The notes: generated from the sequence alone by a model not told the origin. Positions 8,115-16,747 are shown, numbered from the stretch's first letter. The stretch is 33,708 nt of DNA from DATGEO01 sp035310015 (GCA_035310015.1 DATGEO010000083.1:1-33708); one strand, 5' to 3'. Program-made: numbers and translations.

Positions 8115-9082
8115 GCCCGGCGGGCAGGGCGGGCGGGCCGGGCAAGCCGGGCAAGCTGCACACGCCGGTCTGCGGCGTGCTCGGAATCGAGGTCCCGATC
8201 GTCCAGGCGGGCATGTCGACCTACACCAGCGCGGAGCTGGTGGCCGCGGTCAGCAATGCCGGCGGCCTCGGCATCATCGGCGCGTTGGGACGCAAAGTCG
8301 ACGACCTGCGGGACGAGATTCGCCGCGTGCGTGCCCTGACCTCGAAGCCGTTCGGCGTCAACCACGTCGTGTGCCTGCTCGACGACGCGTGCTTCAATCT
8401 CACGCTTGCCCAGCGAGTGCCGGTGCTCTCGCTTTCGTGGGGCCATTCCGAAGCCCTGACCACGCGCGCGCACGAGGTCGGGATGAAGGTCGTGCACCAG
8501 GTGACCACGCCCGAGGAGGCCGGCGTGGCCGTGACCGAGGGCGCGGACGTCGTGGTGGCGCAGGGATCGGAGGCCGGCGGCCACGTCGGCACGGCGATGA
8601 CGACGATGGCCCTGGTGCCGCAGACGGTGGACGTCGTCAGGCCGGTGCCGGTGCTGGCGGCCGGTGGCATCGCCGACGGGCGCGGCCTGGCGGCGGCGAT
8701 GATGCTCGGGGCGCAGGGCGTGCTGATGGGCACGCGCTTCCTCGCCACCGTCGAGGCGCACGGACGAGGGCATTCGAAGGACGTGCTGCTGAACTCGCTG
8801 GGCAGCCAGACGCTGGCGAGCAAGTTCTACGACGACGTGCTGGGAAACCTGTGGCCCGGCTCGGTGGTGCGGTCGGTGCGCAGCGGGCTGCTCGACGACT
8901 GGGCGCGCCGGCCCGACGAGTGGGCGGCCGCGGCGGAGAAGATCAGGCCGGAGCTCCGCGCGGCGGTGGACAACGGCGACTTCGTGCTCGCGGGCGAGGC
9001 GGTCGGCCTGGTGCACGAGATCCTGCCCGCGGCCGAGCTCGTCGCGAAGATCGCGACCGAGGCCGAAGCCCTGCTGGCCTGA
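8111..9082 (+). CDS. Nitronate monooxygenase-like FMN-dependent oxidoreductase
   Basis: A 323-residue TIM-barrel flavoenzyme of the nitronate monooxygenase (2-nitropropane dioxygenase) family, which oxidises alkyl nitronates or reduces related substrates with FMN. Visible landmarks are PIVQAGMSTYTSAELVAAVS near the N-terminus, SNAGGLGIIGA, the FMN-site segment QGSEAGGHVG with catalytic-type His158, and the phosphate-binding AAGGIADGRG followed by GAQGVLMGTRF. ATG at 8111 overlaps the kinase stop by four bases; an earlier in-frame ATG at 8054 lies inside the kinase gene and adds an Arg/His-rich non-homologous leader, so it is rejected. Pairing with a sensor kinase suggests coordinated expression; substrate unknown. 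Confidence 0.88.
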   Translation: MSPAGRAGGPGKPGKLHTPVCGVLGIEVPIVQAGMSTYTSAELVAAVSNAGGLGIIGALGRKVDDLRDEIRRVRALTSKPFGVNHVVCLLDDACFNLTLAQRVPVLSLSWGHSEALTTRAHEVGMKVVHQVTTPEEAGVAVTEGADVVVAQGSEAGGHVGTAMTTMALVPQTVDVVRPVPVLAAGGIADGRGLAAAMMLGAQGVLMGTRFLATVEAHGRGHSKDVLLNSLGSQTLASKFYDDVLGNLWPGSVVRSVRSGLLDDWARRPDEWAAAAEKIRPELRAAVDNGDFVLAGEAVGLVHEILPAAELVAKIATEAEALLA

Positions 9083-9264
9083 TTACCCTCCCGCCGCGGG
9101 AGAGGGAGCCCGGGTTTCCATTTCCCTCTCCCGCTTGCGGGAGAGGGGAGGGTGAGGGCTATTTGGAATCAGGCACCGGCGAACCGGCGTCGATTCTCAG
9201 GACCTATTAGGCCCTCACCCCAACCCTCTCCCTCTCCCACTCCCGCGGGAGAGGGAGGTCGGAG
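9083..9264. repeat. Cluster of GC-rich palindromic intergenic repeats
   Basis: Between two convergent genes the sequence repeats CCCTCTCCCGC / GCGGGAGAGGG in both orientations: around 9087-9107, 9123-9150 (a hairpin around CTTGC) and 9222-9261. CCCTCACC-type flanks occur near 9150 and 9211. These REP-like units are common in bacterial intergenic DNA and can act as bidirectional transcription stops. There is no coding potential and spacing is irregular, so it is not a CRISPR array. Confidence 0.75.
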
Positions 9265-10002
9265 CTAGGGGCCGCCTCTCACGTACAGCGTCTGGCCCGA
9301 CACGAAGCCGGCCTCGTCGCTGCAGAGGAACGCGATCACGTTGGCGATGTCCTCGGGCTGCCCGATGCGCTGCAGCGGGATCTGCGACGCCGCGCCCATC
9401 TTGAAGGTCTCGTAGTCGACGCCCATCCGCTCGGCCGTGGCGCGCGTCATGCGCGTCTCGACGAATCCGGGCGCGACCGCGTTGACGTTGATGTTGAAGG
9501 GCCCGAGCTCGATCGCCAGCGTGCGCGCCATGCCCTGCAGCCCGGCCTTGGCCGCGGAGTAGTTGGTCTGCCCCCGGTTGCCGAGCGCCGACGTGGATGA
9601 GAGGAAGACCATCTTCCCGTAGCGCTGCTGGACCATGTGCCTCTGCGCCGCCTGGGCGCACAGGAACGTGCCCTTGAGGTGCGTGTCGATGACCGCGTCC
9701 CAATCGTCTTCGGTCATCTTGAACAGCAGGTTGTCGCGGATGATGCCCGCGCACGTGACGAGGATATCGACCCGCCCGAGCTCTTCCACGGTGCGCGCCA
9801 CCATCGCCTCGACCGCCTCGCGCTTGCTGACGTCGCACGCGATCGCCAACCCTCCGAGCGGCGAAGCCACCTCGCGCGCGGGCCCTTCGTCGAGGTCCGA
9901 GACCGCCACCTTGGCGCCCTGGCGCGCCATCACCTGCGCCGTCGCGGCGCCGATCCCGCGGCCTCCGCCCGTGATCAGCGCGACCTTGCCTTCGAGACTC
10001 AT
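9265..10002 (-). CDS. fabG: Short-chain dehydrogenase, FabG-like 3-oxoacyl-ACP reductase
   Basis: A 245-residue classical SDR that would reduce a 3-oxoacyl thioester or related ketone with NAD(P)H. The cofactor motif TGGGRGIG (11-18), D57 in CDVS and a CAGI stretch (84-87, in place of the usual NAG) are present. The catalytic S136, Y148 and K152 lie in FLSSTSALGNRGQTNYSAAK. The ending SGQTLYVRGGP is typical of FabG-type enzymes. The start overlaps the stop of the upstream gamma-glutamyltransferase gene by four bases, so the two are translationally coupled. FabG is the closest name, but many SDRs of this shape act in other pathways, and the partner gene does not point to fatty-acid synthesis. 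Confidence 0.85.
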   Translation of the reverse strand: MSLEGKVALITGGGRGIGAATAQVMARQGAKVAVSDLDEGPAREVASPLGGLAIACDVSKREAVEAMVARTVEELGRVDILVTCAGIIRDNLLFKMTEDDWDAVIDTHLKGTFLCAQAAQRHMVQQRYGKMVFLSSTSALGNRGQTNYSAAKAGLQGMARTLAIELGPFNINVNAVAPGFVETRMTRATAERMGVDYETFKMGAASQIPLQRIGQPEDIANVIAFLCSDEAGFVSGQTLYVRGGP

Positions 10003-11564
10003 ACGGTCAACGTATCCAGTGCGGTGCCGCCGTCCTTGCGCGGATCGGAAGCGCCGCTCAGCCGTCCGCCCGCCGAGACGATGACCTGCGGCCGGGAGAA
10101 GTACGAGTCGTAGTTCAGCGTCCGCCGGTTGACCCTGTAGCCGAGGCGCTCGAGCCCCCGCGTCACCGCGAGCGGGGTCCGCGCCTCCGCCTGCACCACT
10201 TCGCCCTGGAAGTCGATTCGCGGCGCGCTCACCGCCTCCACGGGCGTCATGCCGTGGTCGAGGACGTTGACCACGGTCTGCAGGATGCCGGTGACGATCT
10301 TGGTGCCGCCGGGCGCGCCGACGCAGATGCGCAGGTCATCGCCGTCGAAGACCATCGTCGGGGTCATCATCGTCACCCGCGTCTTGCCCGGTCGCAGGGA
10401 GTTCGGGCGCCCTGGCCGAGGGTCGAAGCAGTTCATGTAGTCGTTGTAGCCGAAGCCGAGGCCCGGTGTGACGACACCGCTAGCCGAGCCGAGCGTGTGC
10501 GTCAGCGACACCGCCATCCCCTCGTCGTCGACGACGCACACCTGGGTCGTGTCTGCTCGGTCGTGCGCCCTCGCCGCTTCGGCGTAGGCCTTGTCCACGA
10601 GCCTGCCCGTGGGGACGTCTTCGAACCGTGGATCGGCTACGTGCCGCTCCCGGTCCGCGACCGCCCACCCCATCGCCTCCACCAGGCGCCGCGCGGCCGC
10701 GGTGCTGGGCCAGCCGGCCGCGGCCAGCTCGAAGCCCTCGAGGTAGTTGAGCATCTGCAGCAGGGTCAGGCCGCCCGCGGGCGCTCCCGCCGCGACCACG
10801 CGCAGCCCGCGATAAGTCCCGCGCAGCGGCTCGGTGACGTTGACCGAATAGGTCGCGAGGTCCTGTTCGGTGATGAACCCGCCGTTGGTCGCGAAATCCC
10901 TGGCGATCTCGCGCGCCATCGTGCCGCGGTAGAAGTCGTCTGCGCCGTACGTGGCAAGCCGCTCCAGCGTTCGCGCGTAGTCGGACTGCACGAACCTCTC
11001 GCCCAGCGCGTACAGGGCGCCGTCGTGCGTGTACAGCGCCTTCGCCGCCGGCGTGGCCTGGATGCGGTCGCGGTTGGGCACGACGTCCGGCCCGTAGTCC
11101 GTCGTCCAGTAGCCGTGCATGTAGCCGCTGACCGGAAAGCCGTCGCGCGCCAGCGGAATGGCCGGGGCGATGGCGTCGGCCCACGAGATCGTGCCGAAGC
11201 GATCCAGCGCCTCGTTCAGGCCGGCGACGGTCCCCGGCACGCCCACCGACTGGTAGCCGACGTCGTTCACCCATCCCTCGAGCACATAGCCGTAACGGTC
11301 GGCCGCCTCGCGGATCAGGAGCTTCTCCCACATGTCCTCGCGCACGCGCGAGCCGGCGGTCGAGTAGAACTCGAGCAGCGCGTCCTCCCCGCTCGGATGG
11401 TGGACGAGCATCACGCCGCACCCGCCGATGCCGCACATCTGCGGGTCGAGCACGCCCTGCACGAAGGCGCAGGTCACGGCCGCGTCCACGGCGTTGCCGC
11501 CGCGCCGCATCACGTCGAGGGCGATCTCGGCGGCCTGCGGCTGGGGCGCGACGACCATCGCCAT
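9999..11564 (-). CDS. ggt: Gamma-glutamyltransferase family protein (Ntn hydrolase)
   Basis: A 521-residue member of the gamma-glutamyltranspeptidase family, which cleaves the gamma-glutamyl bond of glutathione and related compounds after self-processing. The large-subunit start (RRGGNAVDAAVTCAFVQGVL, GIGGCG) and the small-subunit nucleophile region DTTQVCVVDDEGMAVSLT are clear, with T339 the expected autoprocessing Thr. Downstream PTMVFDGDDLRICVGAPGG corresponds to the oxyanion/gamma-glutamate site. No signal peptide is evident from the chosen ATG, unlike periplasmic enzymes; some members of this family hydrolyse other amides. It starts 4 bases after psiE and overlaps fabG, so it is the centre of a three-gene operon. 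Confidence 0.87.
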   Translation of the reverse strand: MAMVVAPQPQAAEIALDVMRRGGNAVDAAVTCAFVQGVLDPQMCGIGGCGVMLVHHPSGEDALLEFYSTAGSRVREDMWEKLLIREAADRYGYVLEGWVNDVGYQSVGVPGTVAGLNEALDRFGTISWADAIAPAIPLARDGFPVSGYMHGYWTTDYGPDVVPNRDRIQATPAAKALYTHDGALYALGERFVQSDYARTLERLATYGADDFYRGTMAREIARDFATNGGFITEQDLATYSVNVTEPLRGTYRGLRVVAAGAPAGGLTLLQMLNYLEGFELAAAGWPSTAAARRLVEAMGWAVADRERHVADPRFEDVPTGRLVDKAYAEAARAHDRADTTQVCVVDDEGMAVSLTHTLGSASGVVTPGLGFGYNDYMNCFDPRPGRPNSLRPGKTRVTMMTPTMVFDGDDLRICVGAPGGTKIVTGILQTVVNVLDHGMTPVEAVSAPRIDFQGEVVQAEARTPLAVTRGLERLGYRVNRRTLNYDSYFSRPQVIVSAGGRLSGASDPRKDGGTALDTLTV

Positions 11565-11568
11565 CGGC

Positions 11569-12123
11569 TCAGCGCTCGGCGCGGTCGCGCGCGGTGGCCA
11601 GGCGCTCGGAGCGCCGCCAGATCAGGATCGCGATCGCCATCACGAGTATCAACGCGGTGAGGATCACGAGCTGTATGCCCTGCGGGTTCCAGCTGAAGCC
11701 GGGCTCGGACTGCGCCGTGAGGATGAGCACGCGCCGGATGCCGGCGATGAGCCCGACGATCAGGAAGGGCTCGGCCGCCAGGCCGTGCTCCCGCAGGGTG
11801 ATGCGCACGGTGTGGAGCAGCTCCGCCACCATGAAGAGGACGAGGCCGTTGTCGAGGACCGTGAGCACGACGCTCAGGGGTCCTTTCGCCTGCTGCAGGT
11901 CGACGACGGCGTCGCGGCCGGCGCTCACGATCAGGAACAGCGCGGCGATGACCAGCAGCACCGCGACCACGAGGTAGATCCCCTCCTCGAGGCGCTCGAT
12001 GAGCCGGACGGCGGTGGTGCGCAAGCCGCGGCGAATGCTAGACGACTGACTGGCGAGCGGCCGGGAGGCTCGATGGTGAAGACGGAACCTGCCGGCTTCC
12101 CAATACGTTTCGCTGAACATGGG
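11569..12123 (-). CDS. psiE: PsiE-family (phosphate-starvation-inducible) membrane protein
   Basis: The C-terminal 140 residues contain four hydrophobic segments: GIYLVVAVLLVIAALFLIVS, LSVVLTVLDNGLVLFMVAEL, PFLIVGLIAGIRRVLIL and LVILTALILVMAIAILIW. Between them sits LLHTVRITLREHGLAAEPFL, the arrangement of PsiE-type four-helix membrane proteins. Biochemical role of the family is unknown. The true start is unclear: an ATG at 12123 would overlap the divergent transglycosylase start, and codons upstream of that only mirror the other gene. A start nearer the first helix (a TTG near residue ETA of the RGLRTTAVRL stretch) is possible. It is the first gene of the psiE-ggt-fabG series. Confidence 0.7.
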   Translation of the reverse strand, partial: PMFSETYWEAGRFRLHHRASRPLASQSSSIRRGLRTTAVRLIERLEEGIYLVVAVLLVIAALFLIVSAGRDAVVDLQQAKGPLSVVLTVLDNGLVLFMVAELLHTVRITLREHGLAAEPFLIVGLIAGIRRVLILTAQSEPGFSWNPQGIQLVILTALILVMAIAILIWRRSERLATARDRAER

Positions 12124-12868
12124 GTTACGGCCCAGCTTTCCGGCGCCCATCGACGTCCGCAAACCGCTCGTCGCGATCGCGGTCGTGGCCGTCTTCCTCG
12201 CGCCGCCGCTGGCGACCCTCTGGGTTTCGACTCCGGACGTCTCCGACATCCAGGCGCGCGTGGCCGCCGACACGCACGAGCACGGCGTGGTGCTGCTCCA
12301 GCCGGCGGAAGTTCCCGGGCTGCTGGCCAAGGCGGTCGTCGCGACCGAGGACGAGCGGTACTACTCCCACCACGGCATCGACACGATCGGCCTGGCCCGC
12401 GCGTTCCTCTACGACGCCGTCAACCTCTGCATGTGCCAGGGGGGTTCGACCATCTCCGAGCAGCTCGTGAAGGACCTCTACCTCAACGGCTCGGACCGCG
12501 GCTCCAACAAGGTCGTCGACATGGTGCTGGCGCTCAAGGTCGAGCAGCGCCTCACCAAGGCCCAGATCATGGCCGACTACCTGAGCGAGATCCCGACGGG
12601 CCTGAACCGGTACGGCGTCACATCGGCCGCATGCGCGTACTTCCACGAGCCCTTGGCAAACCTCGACCTGGGCCAGTACGCGCTGCTGGCCGGCGTGACC
12701 CAGGCTCCGTCGCTGTACGACCCCACGGTCGACCCGCAGGCCGCGGCCGACCGCCGGGCGCACGTGCTGGCGGCGATGGTGTCGGAGAGCTACATCACGC
12801 CCGCGCAAGCCAACGCGGCGGGACGGGAGCCCGTGCTTGCGACCGGCCCGGCCCGGGGAGACTGCTAG
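12119..12868 (+). CDS. Monofunctional GT51 peptidoglycan glycosyltransferase
   Basis: One N-terminal membrane segment (LVAIAVVAVFLAPPLATLWV) is followed by a GT51 domain that polymerises lipid II into glycan strands outside the membrane. Motif 1 is VATEDERYYSHHGID with catalytic E77; motif 2 is GGSTISEQLVKDLYL, reading SEQ where most family members have TQQ; motif 3 is MADYLSEIPTGLNRYG with the second acidic residue E157. YALLAGVTQAPSLYDP closes the domain. There is no transpeptidase domain, so this is an MtgA-like stand-alone enzyme of 249 residues. ATG at 12119 is preferred because it precedes the arginine and the membrane segment directly. It ends 4 bases from the convergent beta-propeller gene. 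Confidence 0.82.
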   Translation: MGLRPSFPAPIDVRKPLVAIAVVAVFLAPPLATLWVSTPDVSDIQARVAADTHEHGVVLLQPAEVPGLLAKAVVATEDERYYSHHGIDTIGLARAFLYDAVNLCMCQGGSTISEQLVKDLYLNGSDRGSNKVVDMVLALKVEQRLTKAQIMADYLSEIPTGLNRYGVTSAACAYFHEPLANLDLGQYALLAGVTQAPSLYDPTVDPQAAADRRAHVLAAMVSESYITPAQANAAGREPVLATGPARGDC

Positions 12869-12872
12869 GGGT

Positions 12873-14000
12873 TCAGGGAGCCCAGGCCAGCGTCGAGGTC
12901 GCGTCGAGGCCGACCGAGAGCGTGAGCTGGATCGGCTTGACCACCGGCGCGGGCGACGGTGACGGCTGCGGGCCCGGCGACGCGGCCGTGGCACCGGCGC
13001 TCGGCGACGGCGCCGGGCTCGGCGCGGCCGGCGGGGCGTACGCGGCCGCCGGGAGGAACCAGAGCTGGAACGGCATGTCCGGAAGGGCCGGCGCCAGGTA
13101 GGCGATGCCGCTGCCATCCGGCGCCCACACCGGCTGGGCCACCATCTGGCCGGTGATCAGGGTCGTCAGCGGGCCCAGCGTTGAACCGTGGAAGGGCGCG
13201 ATCACGAGGTTCGAGACCTGCTGGCCGTACGTGCACACCATCGCCACGTACTTGAAGTCGGTCGTGAACGACGGCGAACGGCAGTCCTGGCCTTGCGACG
13301 TGAGCGCGCGACCGGCGTACAGCGAGTTCGGGTACGGCCGGTTCACCCACCAGATCTGGCTGTGGATCGACCCGTCGTCCGCTCGCAGGTACTTCGTGTA
13401 GATCAGGCCACCGGGCGCGGGGATCGGCTGCATGTCGCCGCCCGTGTAGCCCTCGGAGTACGTCCAGTCGGTGCCGCGCCCGATGCCGCCGTTGAGCGGC
13501 ATCGACCACACGGACAGGTCGACCTCGTACCCGCCCTTCGGCTTGTCGTAGCTCAAGAAGATGGTGTTGCCGTCGCCCGTCATCCGCGGGTAGAAGGCCC
13601 AGTGGTTGTCGCCGGTGTCATAGCTGCGCCGGGGCGCGGCGTTGTTGGTCAGCTGGCGGAGAACTCGGCCGTAGCGGTTGAGGATGTAGACGTCGGAGGA
13701 GAACCCGCCCCGACGCACTGCGATCAGGTTGCCGTCGGGCGTGAGCGACACCTGGGTCCATCCATCCTCCGTCGTCAGCTGGTGGAATCGCCCGTAGCTG
13801 TAGCTGTACAGCGCCCCCGCCTGCGCCAGATAAATCGTGCCTGCAGGCGCAAAGGCGTGTGGGGTCGGCTGGGCGGCCGTGGGCTTGACCGGCGCGACCG
13901 CCACCTTCGACTGCCGCGCGTCGAGCACGAGGTAGGAGGTGACGCCGCCGATCGCGGTGACCAGCGCCAGGAAGGCGCCCAGGACGATGCGCGAGATCAC
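12873..14000 (-). CDS. Membrane-anchored beta-propeller (WD40/TolB-like) protein
   Basis: A 375-residue protein with one N-terminal membrane anchor (VLGAFLALVTAIGGVTSYLV) and an extracytoplasmic beta-propeller built of PD40/TolB-like blades: VSLTPDGNLIAV, FYPRMTGDGNTIFLSY and WAPDGSGIAYLAP are clear repeats. A Pro/Ser/Ala-rich linker (about 315-350) precedes a last strand. It has no recognisable catalytic site. The layout recalls LpqB-like proteins of Actinomycetota, which modulate signalling and envelope functions, but there is no MtrAB locus here. The start is 7 bases from the LCP gene stop, so both are one transcription unit with a wall-assembly theme. Confidence 0.7.
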   Translation of the reverse strand: MISRIVLGAFLALVTAIGGVTSYLVLDARQSKVAVAPVKPTAAQPTPHAFAPAGTIYLAQAGALYSYSYGRFHQLTTEDGWTQVSLTPDGNLIAVRRGGFSSDVYILNRYGRVLRQLTNNAAPRRSYDTGDNHWAFYPRMTGDGNTIFLSYDKPKGGYEVDLSVWSMPLNGGIGRGTDWTYSEGYTGGDMQPIPAPGGLIYTKYLRADDGSIHSQIWWVNRPYPNSLYAGRALTSQGQDCRSPSFTTDFKYVAMVCTYGQQVSNLVIAPFHGSTLGPLTTLITGQMVAQPVWAPDGSGIAYLAPALPDMPFQLWFLPAAAYAPPAAPSPAPSPSAGATAASPGPQPSPSPAPVVKPIQLTLSVGLDATSTLAWAP

Positions 14001-14007
14001 GTCGCCA

Positions 14008-15027
14008 TCACGGGAAGTACCGGTGAACCAGAGGCAGGATCAGGCCCCAGTCGGCGTAGAGGCTTTCGTCGGGGGCGCCGCCGCGCGTGTAGGGCGAAGC
14101 CAGGACGATCTGCTGGATGGCGCTCGGGTTGTCAAAGCTCGCGGCGAGCGGCAGCATCGACCCGACCTGGCCGATGGAGATGTTGGTCTTCAGCTCGCCG
14201 CCGATCGCCTGCGCCAGCGCGGGCAGGTCCTCCGGTGAGAGCTGTTTTGCCTTCTCCCTGATCGCGAGCAGGACCTGCTGCTGGCGCCGCGAGCGGCCGA
14301 AGTCGCTCTGCAGGTCGTTGTGGCGGGACCGCACGTACTGCAGCGCGTGCACGCCGTCGAGGTGCTGCGGTCCACCGAGCACCGCGATGCGCGAGTAGCC
14401 GTAGGGCGTGTTGCTGTTGATGTCGAGCGGGTAGTAGTCGTCGAGGACAGGATTGGAAGTGACGACGTCGACGCCGCCGATCGCATCGATGACGCGGATG
14501 AGGCCCAGCAGCCCGACCCAGATGTAGTAGTCGATGTGGACGCCAAAGTTCTGCTCCACCGTCGCGATCGCCTCGCCGGCGCCGCCGTACGAATAGGCGC
14601 CGTCGATCTTGTAAGACCCGCCTGACGAAAGCGGGACCCACAGGTCGCGCGGGATCGACACCATGATCACCTGCTTCGTCGCCGGGATCACGCGTACGAG
14701 GATCATCGACTGCGTGAGGAAGTGGTCGCCGAGGAACTTGGAGTCGTCGTCCGAGCCGAGCAGCAGCACGGTGAACGCTCCCGACTGCACTGGCGCGGGG
14801 CTGGGGCTCGGAGTCGGGCTGAAAAGCAGGGACGTCGGCGAGGGCGTGGGCACGACCACGTTCTGGCCTGACGCCTGGTAGGCGATCCACGCCGCGGGCA
14901 GGAAGTAGCTGAGGCTGCCGGACACGGCCGCCATCGCGACCGCCAAGGCGACCAGCACGAGGGAGCGGAAGGGGTTCAGGCGCCTGCGCGAAGCTCGAGC
15001 GCGGCGGCCCGGCCGGATACCGAGCAC
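14008..15027 (-). CDS. LytR-CpsA-Psr (LCP) family envelope glycopolymer transferase
   Basis: LCP proteins attach teichoic acids, arabinogalactan or capsule to peptidoglycan from polyprenyl-phosphate carriers. Here an N-terminal membrane helix (SLVLVALAVAMAAVSGSLSYF) and a Pro/Ser-rich stalk precede the domain: FTVLLLGSDD, VSIPRDLWV with the phosphate-binding Arg, KIDGAYSYGG, the IDAIGGVDV signature, then ALQYVRSRHNDLQSDFGRSRRQQQ. These are the standard conserved Arg/Asp clusters. The GTG at 15027 is followed at once by basic residues and the helix. A TACAAT hexamer 8 bases before this GTG suggests a leaderless transcript. Cotranscribed with the beta-propeller gene. Confidence 0.9.
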   Translation of the reverse strand: MLGIRPGRRARASRRRLNPFRSLVLVALAVAMAAVSGSLSYFLPAAWIAYQASGQNVVVPTPSPTSLLFSPTPSPSPAPVQSGAFTVLLLGSDDDSKFLGDHFLTQSMILVRVIPATKQVIMVSIPRDLWVPLSSGGSYKIDGAYSYGGAGEAIATVEQNFGVHIDYYIWVGLLGLIRVIDAIGGVDVVTSNPVLDDYYPLDINSNTPYGYSRIAVLGGPQHLDGVHALQYVRSRHNDLQSDFGRSRRQQQVLLAIREKAKQLSPEDLPALAQAIGGELKTNISIGQVGSMLPLAASFDNPSAIQQIVLASPYTRGGAPDESLYADWGLILPLVHRYFP

Positions 15028-15035
15028 GGCGGACC

Positions 15036-15066
15036 ATTGTAGGGCGCGTCCAGTTCAGCTTTGTAA
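15036..15066 (-). promoter_or_regulatory. Candidate promoter of the LCP operon (leaderless)
   Basis: Minus strand TACAAT (15041-15036) lies 8 bases from the GTG start of the LCP gene, with TTACAA (15066-15061) 19 bases upstream as a weak -35. Transcription from this site would begin at or next to the start codon, giving a leaderless mRNA. The spacer is longer than ideal. Confidence 0.35.
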
Positions 15067-15082
15067 GCGAGTAGTTAAGAGC

Positions 15083-16741
15083 CTAGTGGACTCCAAGGGC
15101 GATCTGAACCGCCTTCACGACGAGGAACAGGATCGCAAGCACGATGTAGCCCGCCATCGTCAGCATCGCGATGCGTCGCGCCAGGGACCACTTCGGTCGT
15201 TCGAGCAGAGCGAGGGCGGGCATCCGCCAGTTCTCCTTCTCCGCGCGCGGCATCTCCACTGCAGGCTCACCATGACGGGCGCTCCACACGAGCCAGCCTC
15301 CGGCGATCACGACGACCAGTGCCACACTCGCTCCCAGTCCATAGACGAGGTCGGTGACGTTGACGTCCGGGAACACCGTCGTCGTCACGAGGATCAGCGA
15401 TAGCAGCAGAAGGGTGCTGACGATGACGACGGCGACGAAGTTGAGCCACGGCCGGTTGATCCACGGGCCGAGGACCGCACGGTCATTGCAGAGGAGGACG
15501 AGAAATACGGTCGCGCTCGGCAGAAGGGTGCCGGCGAGCGCCTGGACCGCGGTGGTGATGAGACCAAGAGGTGCGTGTGGGATGAGCACGATCGCGGCCG
15601 CGACCGCGACCATCGCGCTGTACGAGCCGTAGAAGACCTTCGCCTCTCGGAAGCCCCGGTGCAGCGAATGCCTCAGCCCGAAGATGTCTCCGAACGCATA
15701 GGAGGTTGCCAGCGTGACCGCCGAAGCGCCGACGATCGACGCGTCGAAGAGCAGCAGCGCAAAGACGCTGCCTTCAAACGGCGAGATGTGCGAAGCGAGC
15801 CCTCGCGCCACGCCCAGCGCGCCGAGCGAGTTGTCGAATTGGCCGAAGTCGCGTGTGCCGACGAATGCCGAGGCGGAGGCGATCATGATCGCGGCCGCGC
15901 CAACGACCACCACAAAGGCGCCGATGACGGTGTCCGCCTTCTCGTACTCGAGCCATCGCGGTGTGATTCGCTTGTCGATGACGTTGGACTGCTGAAAGAA
16001 GAGCTGCCACGGCGCCACCGTCGTGCCGACGATGGCGATGATCAGCAGGGCCGCGTTGGACGTGAGCCCGCCCTCGACCTGGGGCACCACGAACCCGTTG
16101 AGCGCGGATCCGGCGTTGGGGTGGCTCAGGATCAGCAGGGGAAGGACGAGCAGGCTCGCGAACAGGAAGACGAACATCGCCCGCTCCCAGCGCCGGAAGT
16201 TGCCGGTAATGGTGATGCCGACCAGCACGATCGCCGCCACGGGCACGACCAGGTAGGGGCTCAGGCCGAAATACTCCCCGGCCAGGCTGACGCCGATGAA
16301 CTCGGTGCTGATGGTCAGAAAGTTGAGGACGAAGAGGTCGCCGACCGAGAACCAGCCCCAGAATCGCCCAAAGCGCTCTGTGATGAGGCGCGCGTGGCCG
16401 ACTCCGCTGACGGCCCCGAGCCTCACCACCATCTCCTGGTTGACGATCAGGACGGGAATCAGCAGCACCAGGGTCCAGAGCAGCGAGTAGCCGAAATCCT
16501 GGCCGGCCTGCGCGTAGGTGGAGACGCCGCCGGCGTCGTTGTCGCCGACCATCACGATGATGCCCGGGCCGATGATCGCGGCCAGGGTCAGCAGCCGCGT
16601 GCGCCAGGTCCGTCGCGGGTTGACGTCGCTGACCCGGATGGTCCCGAAGGCGCCGTGAATATCCCCGAGGTGCGCCTCGTCGAGAACGGCTGATGTCGGG
16701 CGGAGCTGCGAGTCCTGCTGCTTGGGCTCGCGCTCAGCCAT
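15083..16741 (-). CDS. NRAMP-family divalent metal transporter with altered metal-site motifs
   Basis: A 552-residue inner-membrane protein with about 11-12 helices of the NRAMP/APC fold, importing divalent metal ions. Helix 1 reads GPGIIVMVGDNDAGGVST (58-75), where the canonical DPGN is DAGG (69-72): the Asp is kept and the Asn is Gly. Helix 6 reads VGTTVAPWQLFFQQS, where canonical MPH is APW: the metal-binding Met is Ala. In known NRAMPs the Met favours transition metals, and its loss is seen in Mg2+-type NRAMP-related transporters, so Mg2+ or an unusual metal is possible (inference). The start lies 6 bases behind a soluble PRC/MgtE_N/CBS gene, a likely regulatory partner. N-terminus (about 45 residues) is cytosolic and charged. 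Confidence 0.85.
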   Translation of the reverse strand: MAEREPKQQDSQLRPTSAVLDEAHLGDIHGAFGTIRVSDVNPRRTWRTRLLTLAAIIGPGIIVMVGDNDAGGVSTYAQAGQDFGYSLLWTLVLLIPVLIVNQEMVVRLGAVSGVGHARLITERFGRFWGWFSVGDLFVLNFLTISTEFIGVSLAGEYFGLSPYLVVPVAAIVLVGITITGNFRRWERAMFVFLFASLLVLPLLILSHPNAGSALNGFVVPQVEGGLTSNAALLIIAIVGTTVAPWQLFFQQSNVIDKRITPRWLEYEKADTVIGAFVVVVGAAAIMIASASAFVGTRDFGQFDNSLGALGVARGLASHISPFEGSVFALLLFDASIVGASAVTLATSYAFGDIFGLRHSLHRGFREAKVFYGSYSAMVAVAAAIVLIPHAPLGLITTAVQALAGTLLPSATVFLVLLCNDRAVLGPWINRPWLNFVAVVIVSTLLLLSLILVTTTVFPDVNVTDLVYGLGASVALVVVIAGGWLVWSARHGEPAVEMPRAEKENWRMPALALLERPKWSLARRIAMLTMAGYIVLAILFLVVKAVQIALGVH

Positions 16742-16747
16742 GCACCG

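Noticed and set aside
9083..9264. CRISPR array.
   Set aside because: Repeats are palindromic, occur in both orientations, and spacing is irregular with no uniform spacers.
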